60,128 nucleotides of DNA, taken from positions 1 through 60,128 of the forward strand of contig CALYOS010000009.1 in NCBI GenBank assembly GCA_945267035.1, given 5' to 3'. The DNA is from an uncultured Neisseriaceae bacterium. GTDB lineage: Bacteria > Pseudomonadota > Gammaproteobacteria > Burkholderiales > Neisseriaceae. The notes under the pieces are model-generated. The model ran no database searches, was not told the origin of the DNA, and worked only from the letters and a program-made list of their open reading frames with translations. The translations under genes and the position numbers were made by a program. Below, piece after piece: positions 28,141 through 36,918 of the stretch (the first letter of the stretch is position 1; each line of letters opens with the position of its first letter).

Positions 28141-28484
28141 ATTTAATAAAAAAATCAAGTGAACGACTAAATTAAATTTTACTGATTCATTGCATTAACC
28201 ATTAAATATAAATCCAGCGTTCTTACATCGATAATACTAAAGATTTTTAATCACCAATAATTGATTAATTAAAATCATACCAAATAAATATTTTTAACAA
28301 GATAGAATAAAACATTTCTGATCTAATATTCTTTTGCAAGACTAGTTTAATAATATTGTGGGACAATATTTCTGAAGATCTGAAAAAAAAATTCACCTCA
28401 TAAAAACCAATCTTCTTTTCTCACATTTTTGTAACCCCAGTGTTCACCATTTCTAGTCACCATATTCACCTTACTAGCCTGAAA
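28141..28484. other. Intergenic between convergent adhE and lipoprotein gene
   Basis: AT-rich, no gene seen. It holds a compact dyad, AATATTGT-GGG-ACAATATT, at 28353-28371, which looks like a repressor site or a small hairpin but lies between gene ends rather than near a start. Confidence 0.45.
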
Positions 28485-28979
28485 TCATTTTGCCTTTTCC
28501 TGCTGTACATGAAATATCAACTTATCCGCTTTATTCTTGTCAATTATTAGCATTAAGAAAGGATGAATGGAGTAATTGATCGCAGCGCCAGATTTTACTT
28601 TTAGAAATAAATGTAATGTTCTTCCATCTTGTCTTAAAGCAACCGGAGTGATTTCCATCGATCTTTGTACCACGCCAGCATCATAGACCAATACTTCCTC
28701 CTTTTCAAAATCAATCGCTCGATTTTTCCAAGAAGAAGCTGTATATGCATAGCCAAAATACTGATTAAAAACTGATTGACTATTAATTCGTGCTGGAACC
28801 TGATTTTTGACGGTATTTTTAATAAAATATACCTTGCCTTGATAATAGGGCACTTCAACCGAATTCTTAATCAACGTATCACTGTTATATTCTGTGGTGG
28901 AAGAAGACTTAGGATTACTACAAGCACTTAACTGAAGACTCAGGCAGATAAGCAATAAAGAAAATATAGATCGCTTCAT
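28485..28979 (-). CDS. Hypothetical lipoprotein
   Basis: The ATG at 28979 follows AAGGAG at ideal spacing, which decides this start over a longer one. The signal peptide MKRSIFSLLLICLSLQLSAC ends in a lipobox, so the protein (about 164 residues) is exported and lipidated. The mature part begins with a Ser/Thr-rich linker and then a compact domain with many beta-type segments (VYFIKNTV, EEVLVYDAG, RTLHLFLKVK). No family is recognised. It follows the DUF423 gene by 34 bases on the same strand, so the two are probably co-transcribed. Confidence 0.75.
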   Translation of the reverse strand: MKRSIFSLLLICLSLQLSACSNPKSSSTTEYNSDTLIKNSVEVPYYQGKVYFIKNTVKNQVPARINSQSVFNQYFGYAYTASSWKNRAIDFEKEEVLVYDAGVVQRSMEITPVALRQDGRTLHLFLKVKSGAAINYSIHPFLMLIIDKNKADKLIFHVQQEKAK

Positions 28980-29013
28980 ATCATCACTCCTTGCAGTAAA
29001 ATAGCCAACAAAG

Positions 29014-29376
29014 TCAATATTGTTTGAACGCAACTCTCGCCAACGCCAACCAGCCTAAGATCATTGCCAAGCCACCTACAGGTGTAATTGCACCCAACCA
29101 GCCAGGCAGCCCTAATGCCATCAAATACAACGATCCACAAAATACCACTATACCAAACTGAAGCAGGCAAAAAGGTAATTTTACCTTCATATAGGGAACA
29201 GCTTTAACTAGTATCCCCATGGCTACTTGTCCTAAAGCATGATAGAAAAAATATTGTGTAGCAGTGTGCCACCATTCTAGCTGTTGAGTATCAGCAAAAC
29301 TCTTCAATCCATGTGCGCCAAAAGCACCCAACATCACCGCTAAAGCAAGATTAATTGATGCAAACCCTAACCACAT
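29014..29376 (-). CDS. DUF423-family small membrane protein
   Basis: This 120-residue inner-membrane protein has about four transmembrane segments. The N-terminus (ASINLALAVMLGAFGAHGLK) and the motif WWHTATQYFFYHALG are diagnostic of the DUF423 (YwdK/YgdD-like) family, whose function is unknown. It is followed by the lipoprotein gene. Its length matches the family. Confidence 0.9.
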   Translation of the reverse strand: MWLGFASINLALAVMLGAFGAHGLKSFADTQQLEWWHTATQYFFYHALGQVAMGILVKAVPYMKVKLPFCLLQFGIVVFCGSLYLMALGLPGWLGAITPVGGLAMILGWLALARVAFKQY

Positions 29377-30378
29377 AATTTTCCTTAACCCTTAAAATAA
29401 CAACTTTTTTGTCACTATAAATAATGAAGAACTTTATCGATACTTCTTCATTAATCCCCAAGAAATGCCTCGTATTTGCCATTGTATATCCAAGTCACTT
29501 TTTCTTTGGCAAACCTTAAAATAGTTCAAAAGCAAACAGTAGCAATTACCGTACCAAGTGCTAAGCAGCAGATGGTTTTGATATTGGTCGATCTGAAACT
29601 TAAAAATAATTTGAAAACTCAATAAATATCCAGAGATATTTGTTTATAACAATAAAATCAGACAAACACAAATGAACAACCTCAATTAAGGACGATAAAG
29701 ATACGATAAAAATGTTGACTCCTTGTTCAGGCATCAGTAAACACGATTAACGAAATGCTTATTGTAAACGCTTATCATAGAGAAGGAAGTTATTGATATA
29801 ACAACCCACCGTTATTTCGCCAGAACTAACATGGGTAAAAATATAAGAGCAGAAAATGTTAAATCATAACACCACGATCATAAGAGACCTATGCCAGCTA
29901 TCATAATAATCGTGCTAACCATAATTTATATTTTATTCAAACGTAGACAAATCTGAAAAAAAGATTTCTCCACGAAAGTAATCGTATATAAAAACCATGT
30001 AACTAGAATTAGAATCTAAATATCACCTATTGATGTGGATAAATCTTGAGTTTAAAAGGGTCTAAAGACTCAGCGGAACTGAACAGAATGTTTAATCTTT
30101 CATGAACATATTCTTATAGAATAATTAAAACTGGCGTATTTATCTAAACAGATTCCCCAGGAACACAGAAAAATCACAAATATAATTAAATCAATAAAAT
30201 AGATGCATTTTTGCAGTGTAACTTTAATCTACACCTTGTAAAAACTTGGGCTTCCTTTTCAATCGGCTTATGCAATTACCTTATACGACAGAAATATCTT
30301 ACAATAACTCCAATGTTAATGCTTATTATTAACGCTATAGATTCCATTATTAATCTTTACAACCCATATAAATGTATT
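29377..30378. other. 1-kb gap with a possible coding remnant
   Basis: No intact gene is recognised. On the minus strand at about 29451-29519 a short frame ends KVTWIYNGKYEAFLGD and looks like the tail of a lost protein. A 62-codon frame overlaps it in another phase without support. One DnaA-box-like TGTGGATAA lies at 30034-30042. Confidence 0.35.
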
Positions 30379-30762
30379 ATGAAAAAAATTTTAGCATTCA
30401 TTACTTATATTGGACTCATTATTTATACGCTTAATGCTGCCTATTTCGATCATCGGTTAAAAGTAAATGGAATTGAAACCACAGCCATCATTAAAAACGT
30501 CCATAATTACAAAGTTAAAAATCAGGATGAGGCTGTCGTTACTGTGCAGTTTACTGACCGATTAAACAAAACCTATGTTACCAAAATGACTACTCATAAT
30601 TCATATTCCCCGGATTCAACCATCCAAATCATTTATGATAAAAATAAACCTCAAGTCGCGGATATAGTAGGTAATAGATACTATAAGGATGAATTAACCA
30701 TTCTTTTTTGGGGCGTTATGCTAATCACCATCGCACTTTGTATCTTTAGACCTCAGTTATAG
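30379..30762 (+). CDS. DUF3592-like small membrane protein
   Basis: From the ATG at 30379 the protein is 127 residues: an N-terminal membrane helix (ILAFITYIGLIIYTLNAAYF), a beta-rich extramembrane domain, and a C-terminal helix (LTILFWGVMLITIALCIF). The central pattern GIETTAIIKNV, then VTVQFTD, then IQIIYDKNKPQVADI is that of DUF3592 proteins, of unknown function. Upstream in-frame starts add hydrophobic residues without a ribosome site and are less likely. It is isolated on the plus strand. Confidence 0.7.
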   Translation: MKKILAFITYIGLIIYTLNAAYFDHRLKVNGIETTAIIKNVHNYKVKNQDEAVVTVQFTDRLNKTYVTKMTTHNSYSPDSTIQIIYDKNKPQVADIVGNRYYKDELTILFWGVMLITIALCIFRPQL

Positions 30763-30999
30763 CTTAATAATGTTTTCTTGGCTGATTGATTTAAATGCAG
30801 CGTTTAATCAGAATCTATAACCATAAAAATTTTTCAACTCATTAAATGTAGTGCATAAATTTATAATCATCTGATTTTACCGCAACAATCCTAGCCCTAA
30901 AAAATATATTGACCATACAATACACAATACGATTAATAGTTGCTAAATCCGCTGCCTGAAATTTTTTTATGATGACATCCATAATGCAATCTAGAATGA
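30763..30999. other. Intergenic, uptake-like core only
   Basis: No gene is seen. GCTGCCTGAA occurs once at 30951-30960, unpaired, followed by a T-run. Confidence 0.4.
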
Positions 31000-31380
31000 A
31001 AAAAACATCTGCCATCTCAAGGAATTGTTAATCGAACATCACCTTTATGCTATCGATTCGGCAAAGAAAAACTACATACAGGTGTAACCAAACTGATTTC
31101 TGTTTACTACCAAAACTTTGAGGAAAAAAGAATTAAATGACCTGTTGAATTTAGCTCAATATTTGTTGAGTAAATTTTTTTCATTTAATTCATTTTGCAT
31201 AGGTATTAATTCAATCTTACTCCCAGAACAAAAATTTGGTCTCAAAGCCTCTCAAAAACAGGTACATTTCCAGAACAAGAGTATAAATCAAATAGCAATA
31301 TTCTAATTTGGGTCGAAACAGCAGCGACATAGGCAGTAAACTGGATTGATATACTCGATCATGTTTATTATCTTATTTAA
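31000..31380 (+). pseudogene. Decayed gene, multiply interrupted
   Basis: Protein-like sequence continues across changing frames. 31000-31140 reads KKHLPSQGIVNRTSPLCYR, then LHTGVTKLISVYYQNFEEKR, to a TGA. Then 31210-31380 reads LTPRTKIWSQSLSKTGTFPE, NSNILIWVETAAT, a TAG, and AVNWIDILDHVYYLI to a TAA. At least two stops and a frame change interrupt it. The family is not recognised. A GCTGCCTGAA uptake-like core lies just upstream at 30951-30960. Confidence 0.45.
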
Positions 31381-31456
31381 ATTCGCTTCTTCTGCACTTA
31401 AAATTTTCTCATTAATCGGCAAAATTTTGACCAAAATTGAGATTTTAATCACAAAA

Positions 31457-31497
31457 AAAATTGATTCATCTCTTTAAATGAGAAATGAATCAATTTT
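31457..31497 (-). terminator. Terminator of the small secreted-protein gene
   Basis: AAAATTGATTCAT and ATGAATCAATTTT form a long stem around a partly paired loop. Eight A residues on the low-coordinate side become the U-tract for the minus-strand message. It lies about 20 bases past the stop at 31516. Confidence 0.8.
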
Positions 31498-31515
31498 GAG
31501 CATCAAAAACAAATT

Positions 31516-31797
31516 TTATTTACAGTTGATGCCTGCTATTTGTGGGGTGGCCGCTTCACCAACTTTAATGACACAAGTTGTTTTACTGCTGCCAGAGACA
31601 GTTAGATTTGCACCGTTAAGTTGCAAATTTACTGGTTCGCTCACCCCCATTTTGACAGCAGTAGAGGCGAGCTTCTGTACGTCTGCCGGCGTATAAGGGG
31701 TATTGTTTGCATTCACTTTAATATCTTTTGCATTGACACATACAGTCATAGCCAAGCCTAAACTGAATATTAAACTGTTACGAAATAATTTATTCAT
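31516..31797 (-). CDS. Hypothetical small secreted protein
   Basis: The 93-residue product has a clean signal peptide (LIFSLGLAMTVCVNA) and a mature part of about 70 residues. The mature part contains two cysteines, in KTTCVIKV and at the C-terminus GINCK, likely disulfide-bonded in the periplasm. The body is Asn/Val/Thr-rich (YTPADVQKLASTAVKMG, LQLNGANLTVSGS). AAAGGAAT precedes the ATG as a ribosome site. It has its own terminator and no operon partner. No family is recognised. Confidence 0.7.
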   Translation of the reverse strand: MNKLFRNSLIFSLGLAMTVCVNAKDIKVNANNTPYTPADVQKLASTAVKMGVSEPVNLQLNGANLTVSGSSKTTCVIKVGEAATPQIAGINCK

Positions 31798-32048
31798 CGG
31801 ATTCCTTTCCGAAAACCAACCTTAAAATAAGTATCGGATCTTATGTAGCTATAGTCGACACTTAAAAAACTGCATTACACTTAATATTATGGTGCTTTTA
31901 CGAAGACATTCAAGTCATTTCTCCGTTATTACACCAAATTTTCAATCATGTAATAATATTTAAGTTAGCGAATATATTAACACAAAATCCGATTGTCTTA
32001 ATTTAGATTTATTAATGCTGGGTTCAGAAACAACAACTTTCAGCCAGA

Positions 32049-32156
32049 TTAATTGTCTAACTGTTCCCGGTCATGCTGGTACTCACCCCATAATGCATTC
32101 ACTACAGCGAACAGCACTGCAAAACCTATTCCTAAGCACCATGCAAAATACCACAT
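32049..32156 (-). CDS. cydX: Cytochrome bd accessory subunit CydX
   Basis: A 35-residue single-span membrane protein starts MWYFAWCLGIGFAVLFAVVN and ends with a charged tail. The MWYFxWxLG start and the LWGE after the helix are the CydX hallmarks. In E. coli CydX stabilises the haem pair of the CydAB oxidase. It begins 45 bases after the cydB stop with a strong AAGGAG ribosome site and is clearly the third gene of the operon. It is easily missed because of its size. Confidence 0.92.
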   Translation of the reverse strand: MWYFAWCLGIGFAVLFAVVNALWGEYQHDREQLDN

Positions 32157-32200
32157 ATAAACTCCTTTTTATATTGCTGAATTTAGGCAAGCAATACTGG

Positions 32201-33349
32201 TCAATATAAACTGTGATCATTCTCTTTAATCATGTCCGTTGTGATCTTACCGCGCATGACTTTATAGCACCAACTGGTGTACAACACGATAATCGGTACA
32301 AAGATCAAAGCAACAACCAACATGATCGTTAGTGTAGTCTCACTTGAACTAGCATCCCAAACCGTCAGACTGGAGCGTAAATCAGTATTAGATGGCATCA
32401 TGAATGGGAACATGGCTACACCCGCAGTGCCAATCACGCCAGCCAATCCGATGGCAGAAGCCCAAAAAGCTGTAAAGATTTTGTCTGCTTTGGCTAATAA
32501 CCATGCAAGAATAAATCCAGCATAGGCCAAAATAGGCACAATAAACAAAATCGGGTGCTCTACATAATTATTCAACCATGCACCAACTGCTACTGTTACC
32601 TGCTTATTCAGCGGATCTGGTGAAGCATCAGGAATATAGCTACCTGCTACCATGCTATAACCGTTAATGCCAAATTTGATCCAGATCCCGGCGAAGGTGA
32701 AGGTGATCAATAACACAATCAATGCCCAAGTACTGGCTTTCTTCGCCCGCTGTTTGATTATGTTATCACTGCGTAAGGCTAAATAAATTGCGCCGTGAAA
32801 AATAATCATGGCAACCGATACGACGCCACATAGCAAACTAAACGGATTGAGCAAGCCCCAGAAAGAGCCTGTATAGAAAGAACGCAAATCTTCGGTAAAA
32901 TGGAAGGGCACACCCAATAATAGGTTACCAAAGGCCACACCAAAGATCAGTGGTGGGACAAAGCTGCCGACAAACAATAACCAATCCCAGCTATTGCGCC
33001 AAGTAGGATTATTGATTTTACTGCGATAATCAAATCCGACCGGGCGGAAAAACAATGCCCATAATACCGCCATCATCGCCCAGTAAAAACCAGAAAAAGC
33101 AGTTGCATACACATAAGGCCAAGCAGCAAATATGGCTCCGCCACCGGTGATGAACCATACCTGATTACCATCCCAGTGTGGTGCAATACTGTTAATTAAA
33201 ACTCGACGTTCATCATCGTTTTTACCGATAAAGGGCAATAAACATCCCACCCCCATATCCTGACCGTCCATGACTGCAAAGCCAATCAACAGAACACCGA
33301 GCAATAGCCACCAGATGAATTTCAATACTGAATAATCTAAGAATTCCAT
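32201..33349 (-). CDS. cydB: Cytochrome bd quinol oxidase subunit II
   Basis: CydB is the structural partner of CydA in the high-oxygen-affinity bd oxidase of the inner membrane. The 382-residue protein has about eight transmembrane helices and the family's typical N-terminus (LKFIWWLLLGVLLIGFAVMD followed by GQDMGVG). It also has WDGNQVWFITGGGAIFAAWP and FMMPS near the end. It starts nine bases after the cydA stop and is followed by cydX. Confidence 0.97.
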   Translation of the reverse strand: MEFLDYSVLKFIWWLLLGVLLIGFAVMDGQDMGVGCLLPFIGKNDDERRVLINSIAPHWDGNQVWFITGGGAIFAAWPYVYATAFSGFYWAMMAVLWALFFRPVGFDYRSKINNPTWRNSWDWLLFVGSFVPPLIFGVAFGNLLLGVPFHFTEDLRSFYTGSFWGLLNPFSLLCGVVSVAMIIFHGAIYLALRSDNIIKQRAKKASTWALIVLLITFTFAGIWIKFGINGYSMVAGSYIPDASPDPLNKQVTVAVGAWLNNYVEHPILFIVPILAYAGFILAWLLAKADKIFTAFWASAIGLAGVIGTAGVAMFPFMMPSNTDLRSSLTVWDASSSETTLTIMLVVALIFVPIIVLYTSWCYKVMRGKITTDMIKENDHSLY

Positions 33350-33358
33350 GGTTCACTC

Positions 33359-34903
33359 CTAGTGTTTTGTTTCAATATCATAACGGCCGGTACCCAGCGA
33401 ACCTGGACCTTGACGGGAAAAACGAACCATTAGATAAACTTCGACAATCAATAAGATCGTATAAAGCACTGTAAATCCGAAGATCGAACCCCATATGCTG
33501 GCGGTTGTCAGCGACGACGCAGATAAACTAGTTGGCAAGACGCCATATACAGTCCAAGGCTGACGACCATATTCCGCCACAAACCAACCTGCTTCACATG
33601 CCAGCCACGGTAATGGAAAACTCCACAGAACTAATTTCAGTAACCAGCGTTTTTCCGCAAAGGTATTGCGGATAGATGAATACAATGCCACAAGAATCAC
33701 TACCAGCATCAGGAATCCACACAATACCATCAAGCGGAAACTCCAGAACATAGGAGCGACACGTGGTATGGTTTCTCGGGCAGCATGAGCGATGTCTTGT
33801 TGCGTTGCCTGACGCACATCCGGTACATAAGATTTCAACAATAATCCAAAGCCTAGATCATCGCCATATTGCTTTAACGCTGCCTGAGCCTGTACATCAT
33901 TGCGATTTTTACGCAGTGTTTCCAGAGCAACAACAGCTTCACGACCGTTCTCTATTCGCTTGGTATTATGAGCAATAATCTCTTTGATACCTGGAATCTG
34001 TGTATTCAATGATCTGGTACCAATAATACCCATTGCATAAGGAATTCGGATGGCTGCATCGTTTTTCATTTCTTTTTCATTTGGAAAAGCGATCAAATTA
34101 AATGGCGCCGGTGCGGGATCGGTTTCCCACATCGCTTCCAGAGTAGCCATTTTGGTTTGCTGTGCTTTACCAATGGTATAACCGGATTCATCACCTAAAA
34201 TGATTACGGACAAAATTGAGGCAGCACCGAATGCGACTGCAATGCGAAAACTCTTTTTGGCAAACTCAACATCTTGTTTACGCAGTAAATACCATGCAGA
34301 TATGGCCATAACAAAAATGGATGCCGTCACATAACCAGCTGATACGGTGTGTACAAATTTATTTTGAGCGATTTCACTGAGGAAAATCTCAGCAAAACTG
34401 GACATTTCCATGCGCATAGATTCAAAATTGAAATGTGCGCCAACCGGATCCTGCATCCAGCCGTTTGCCACCAAAATCCACAAAGCCGATAAGTTGGTAC
34501 CCACAGCCATCAGGATGGTAATGAAAAGATGCTTGGGTCTACTCAGGCGATCCCAGCCAAAAAAGAATAATCCAACAAATGTGGACTCAAGAAAGAAGGC
34601 CATCAATGCTTCAATAGCCAGTGGAGCGCCAAAAATATCACCTACATAGTGAGAGTAGTATGACCAGTTAGTTCCAAACTGAAACTCCATGGTAATGCCT
34701 GTGGTGACACCTAGAGCAAAGTTAATGCCGAACAATTTACCCCAGAAGCGAGTCATGTCTTTATAAACTTCTTTACCAGTTAACACATAAACAGACTCCA
34801 TGATAACTAATATCCAGGTCATGCCTAATGTTAATGGTACAAACAAAAAGTGATAAAGAGCGACCAGAGCAAACTGTAATCTTGACAGTTCTACCAGATC
34901 CAT
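33359..34903 (-). CDS. cydA: Cytochrome bd quinol oxidase subunit I
   Basis: CydA binds the three haems (b558, b595, d) and oxidises quinol. The 514-residue protein is of the long Q-loop type. An N-terminal haem-ligand histidine lies in ALYHFLFVPLTLG (residue 18). The Q-loop GDESGYTIGKAQQTKMATLE holds the quinol-site Lys and Glu, and AEYGRQPWTVYGVLPT is the signature near residue 440. It leads the cydA-cydB-cydX operon. An FNR-like box and an AT-rich dyad lie upstream, compatible with control by oxygen, but neither is proven. Confidence 0.97.
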   Translation of the reverse strand: MDLVELSRLQFALVALYHFLFVPLTLGMTWILVIMESVYVLTGKEVYKDMTRFWGKLFGINFALGVTTGITMEFQFGTNWSYYSHYVGDIFGAPLAIEALMAFFLESTFVGLFFFGWDRLSRPKHLFITILMAVGTNLSALWILVANGWMQDPVGAHFNFESMRMEMSSFAEIFLSEIAQNKFVHTVSAGYVTASIFVMAISAWYLLRKQDVEFAKKSFRIAVAFGAASILSVIILGDESGYTIGKAQQTKMATLEAMWETDPAPAPFNLIAFPNEKEMKNDAAIRIPYAMGIIGTRSLNTQIPGIKEIIAHNTKRIENGREAVVALETLRKNRNDVQAQAALKQYGDDLGFGLLLKSYVPDVRQATQQDIAHAARETIPRVAPMFWSFRLMVLCGFLMLVVILVALYSSIRNTFAEKRWLLKLVLWSFPLPWLACEAGWFVAEYGRQPWTVYGVLPTSLSASSLTTASIWGSIFGFTVLYTILLIVEVYLMVRFSRQGPGSLGTGRYDIETKH

Positions 34904-35264
34904 AGTGCTATTCCTTGTACGTAATAATAATTATTATCATTTAAACAAAGGTTTAAATAGGTATGTATTGGTAAGGATAATACATACATATAAAGAATGG
35001 CAAAATTTTTTTAATCTGTTTATGTCTGATTAATGTCAATATTTGTAGCGAAATATTTTATGTTTGTGTTTATAATAATTTTATTTGTCAAGTTTATTTA
35101 TAAATGAATTTCTGATTTACATTAAGTTATCAAATATTTTTCTCATATTCAATCGACGATTTGGGTTAAATATGAGTATCAGATAGCGGTTAGACCAAGA
35201 TGCAGTCTTCTTTGCTCAATCTTAATTTTTTCATTCAAAAATAAACAAAAAATAGATTTCTTGT
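34904..35264. other. cydC-cydA intergenic, cydA promoter region
   Basis: No gene is seen. Besides the FNR-like box, an AT dyad TAATAATAA/TTATTATCA at 34922-34939 is centred about 28 bases before the cydA start. It vaguely resembles a Fur box but is low-complexity and not claimed as one. Confidence 0.4.
35026..35039 (-). promoter_or_regulatory. FNR/ANR-like box upstream of cydA
   Basis: Read on the minus strand this is TTGAC-ATTA-ATCAG, matching TTGAT-N4-ATCAA at 8 of 10 positions, about 125 bases before the cydA start. Oxygen control of cydAB by FNR is well known in other bacteria. No convincing -10 box was found at the expected distance, so it is tentative. Confidence 0.3.
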
Positions 35265-36917
35265 TTAAGTTATGGCCAAAACTTGCGCCTGTGGCCAGTA
35301 ATTTGCCTGATGACTGGCCACAATTAAAATACCATTTTGTTGCTGAATTTCCAATATTCGAGCAATCTGAACACAGGTCTGTTCATCAATTCCGGCAAAA
35401 GGTTCATCAAGAATCATAACTGGATAGGGCCGTAAAAGAAAACGTGCTAACGCTATCCGTCTTGCTTGTCCTCCGGAAATGGCAGCGCCGTACTCTCCCA
35501 GAGCCGTATCGAGTGCCTGAGGCTGCGAACGTGCCCATTCGGCCAATTGCACTTGTTCTAAAACTGTCCACAATTCCTCATCAGAAGCATCTGCTTTTCC
35601 CAATCGCAAGTTTTCTGCCAAAGTCAGATCAAATATATCCAGTTGTTGGGACAAATAGGCTATTTTTCCCTGCCAATCCCAGATAGTATAGGGCTGGTCA
35701 TTACAACTTAAGGAACCACCACAAGGTGGCAATTCGTTAGCTATAACGGATAGTAAGGTTGATTTACCAATGCCTGATGGACCAGAAATATGTAAAATCT
35801 CTCCATTGCCTATTTGAAAGTTGATATTTTCTGCACCATTGATGGCTTCAGGCCAACGAGCAGATACATTTTCTGCTTTGATAAAAATTTGTTCAGATAA
35901 TGTTTTTTGCTCCAGAGTGGAAATATTTTGCGTCTGAATGAGCTCATTAAGTCGCTTACAAGCAGCATGACATAATCCATAAGAAAGAATATTTCTCCCC
36001 AGCACCACTACGAGCTCAGTAAAGCCTAAAATCATTAATAGTATCGCCAGTAGCATGGCAGCACTCATCTGTCCACGTAACATTAAGTGACTTCCCTGCC
36101 ACAGTATCAGGATCATGGCTAAGGCGAGAAAAATGTGCTGCATGAGCATGATTTTTCCGGCTATTTTCTGCTGTTGAAGTTGACTGCTGACATATTGCTG
36201 ATCTTGATCGTGAAACTGGTTGGCGAAACGTGGCCATTGTTGCCATTGCAACAGAGCGGTTAGTGCGGCCAAAGGCTGCAACAAAGCTGCTCGTCGCTGT
36301 TCAACTTGCTCCGCCTGCTGTAAAGCTAAGCGAAATCCGTATCTGTTACCTAAGAGAGGAAGGATGACACAGGCACACATCAGAGGAACAAAAATTAACC
36401 CAGCCAGCATCAAACCGCCTGCATACCAACTCCACAATATTATCAAAAGCATGACTGTTAGCGCCCATAAGGCCGGTAAAATGACATTGAGAGGCCAAAC
36501 ATTGAGAAGATCAATATCACTGATCAGCCGATGCATTTGACGTATTGAAGCCGGTTTATGCTGTTGAACCTGCGCCAAATGAGCAAACATACTACTGCGC
36601 AAATCAGACAGTAAACCCAACACTGCATCATGTGAGAGCAGACGTTCTCCATACCGTCCGGCTGTACGAATAATTGCCAGTAATCTAATCACACCAGCTG
36701 GGGTGAAATAATTAAAGGTATAAGCGGTGGTTAAACTAATTAGACCAGTCAAACCTGCCGCCGTTAAAAACCATCCGGATAATGCCAACAGACCAATACT
36801 GGAGAGCGCTGCAATCTGACCCAACAACCACGCTAATAACCAGATTTTGCGACGGCTGGACAACATACCAGACAAATGCAGACGGCCATTTTTCCATAAC
36901 AAATCAGCATTTTTCAT
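35265..36917 (-). CDS. cydC: Thiol reductant ABC exporter subunit CydC
   Basis: CydC pairs with CydD in an inner-membrane ABC transporter needed for bd oxidase maturation; it was long described as a cysteine/glutathione exporter, with haem also implicated. The 550-residue protein has six membrane helices in its first 320 residues. The ATPase then follows with GPSGIGKSTLLSVIA (Walker A), ISGGQARRIALARFLL (signature) and VMILDEPFAGID (Walker B). It starts one base after the cydD stop and lies upstream of cydAB. Confidence 0.94.
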   Translation of the reverse strand: MKNADLLWKNGRLHLSGMLSSRRKIWLLAWLLGQIAALSSIGLLALSGWFLTAAGLTGLISLTTAYTFNYFTPAGVIRLLAIIRTAGRYGERLLSHDAVLGLLSDLRSSMFAHLAQVQQHKPASIRQMHRLISDIDLLNVWPLNVILPALWALTVMLLIILWSWYAGGLMLAGLIFVPLMCACVILPLLGNRYGFRLALQQAEQVEQRRAALLQPLAALTALLQWQQWPRFANQFHDQDQQYVSSQLQQQKIAGKIMLMQHIFLALAMILILWQGSHLMLRGQMSAAMLLAILLMILGFTELVVVLGRNILSYGLCHAACKRLNELIQTQNISTLEQKTLSEQIFIKAENVSARWPEAINGAENINFQIGNGEILHISGPSGIGKSTLLSVIANELPPCGGSLSCNDQPYTIWDWQGKIAYLSQQLDIFDLTLAENLRLGKADASDEELWTVLEQVQLAEWARSQPQALDTALGEYGAAISGGQARRIALARFLLRPYPVMILDEPFAGIDEQTCVQIARILEIQQQNGILIVASHQANYWPQAQVLAIT

Positions 36918-36918
36918 A

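Noticed and set aside
31118-31306. 62-codon plus-strand frame
   Set aside because: It overlaps the frames of a broken gene in another phase and is better explained as part of that decayed region.
34922-34939. Fur-box-like AT dyad before cydA
   Set aside because: Matches only through AT-rich symmetry; too degenerate to claim iron control.
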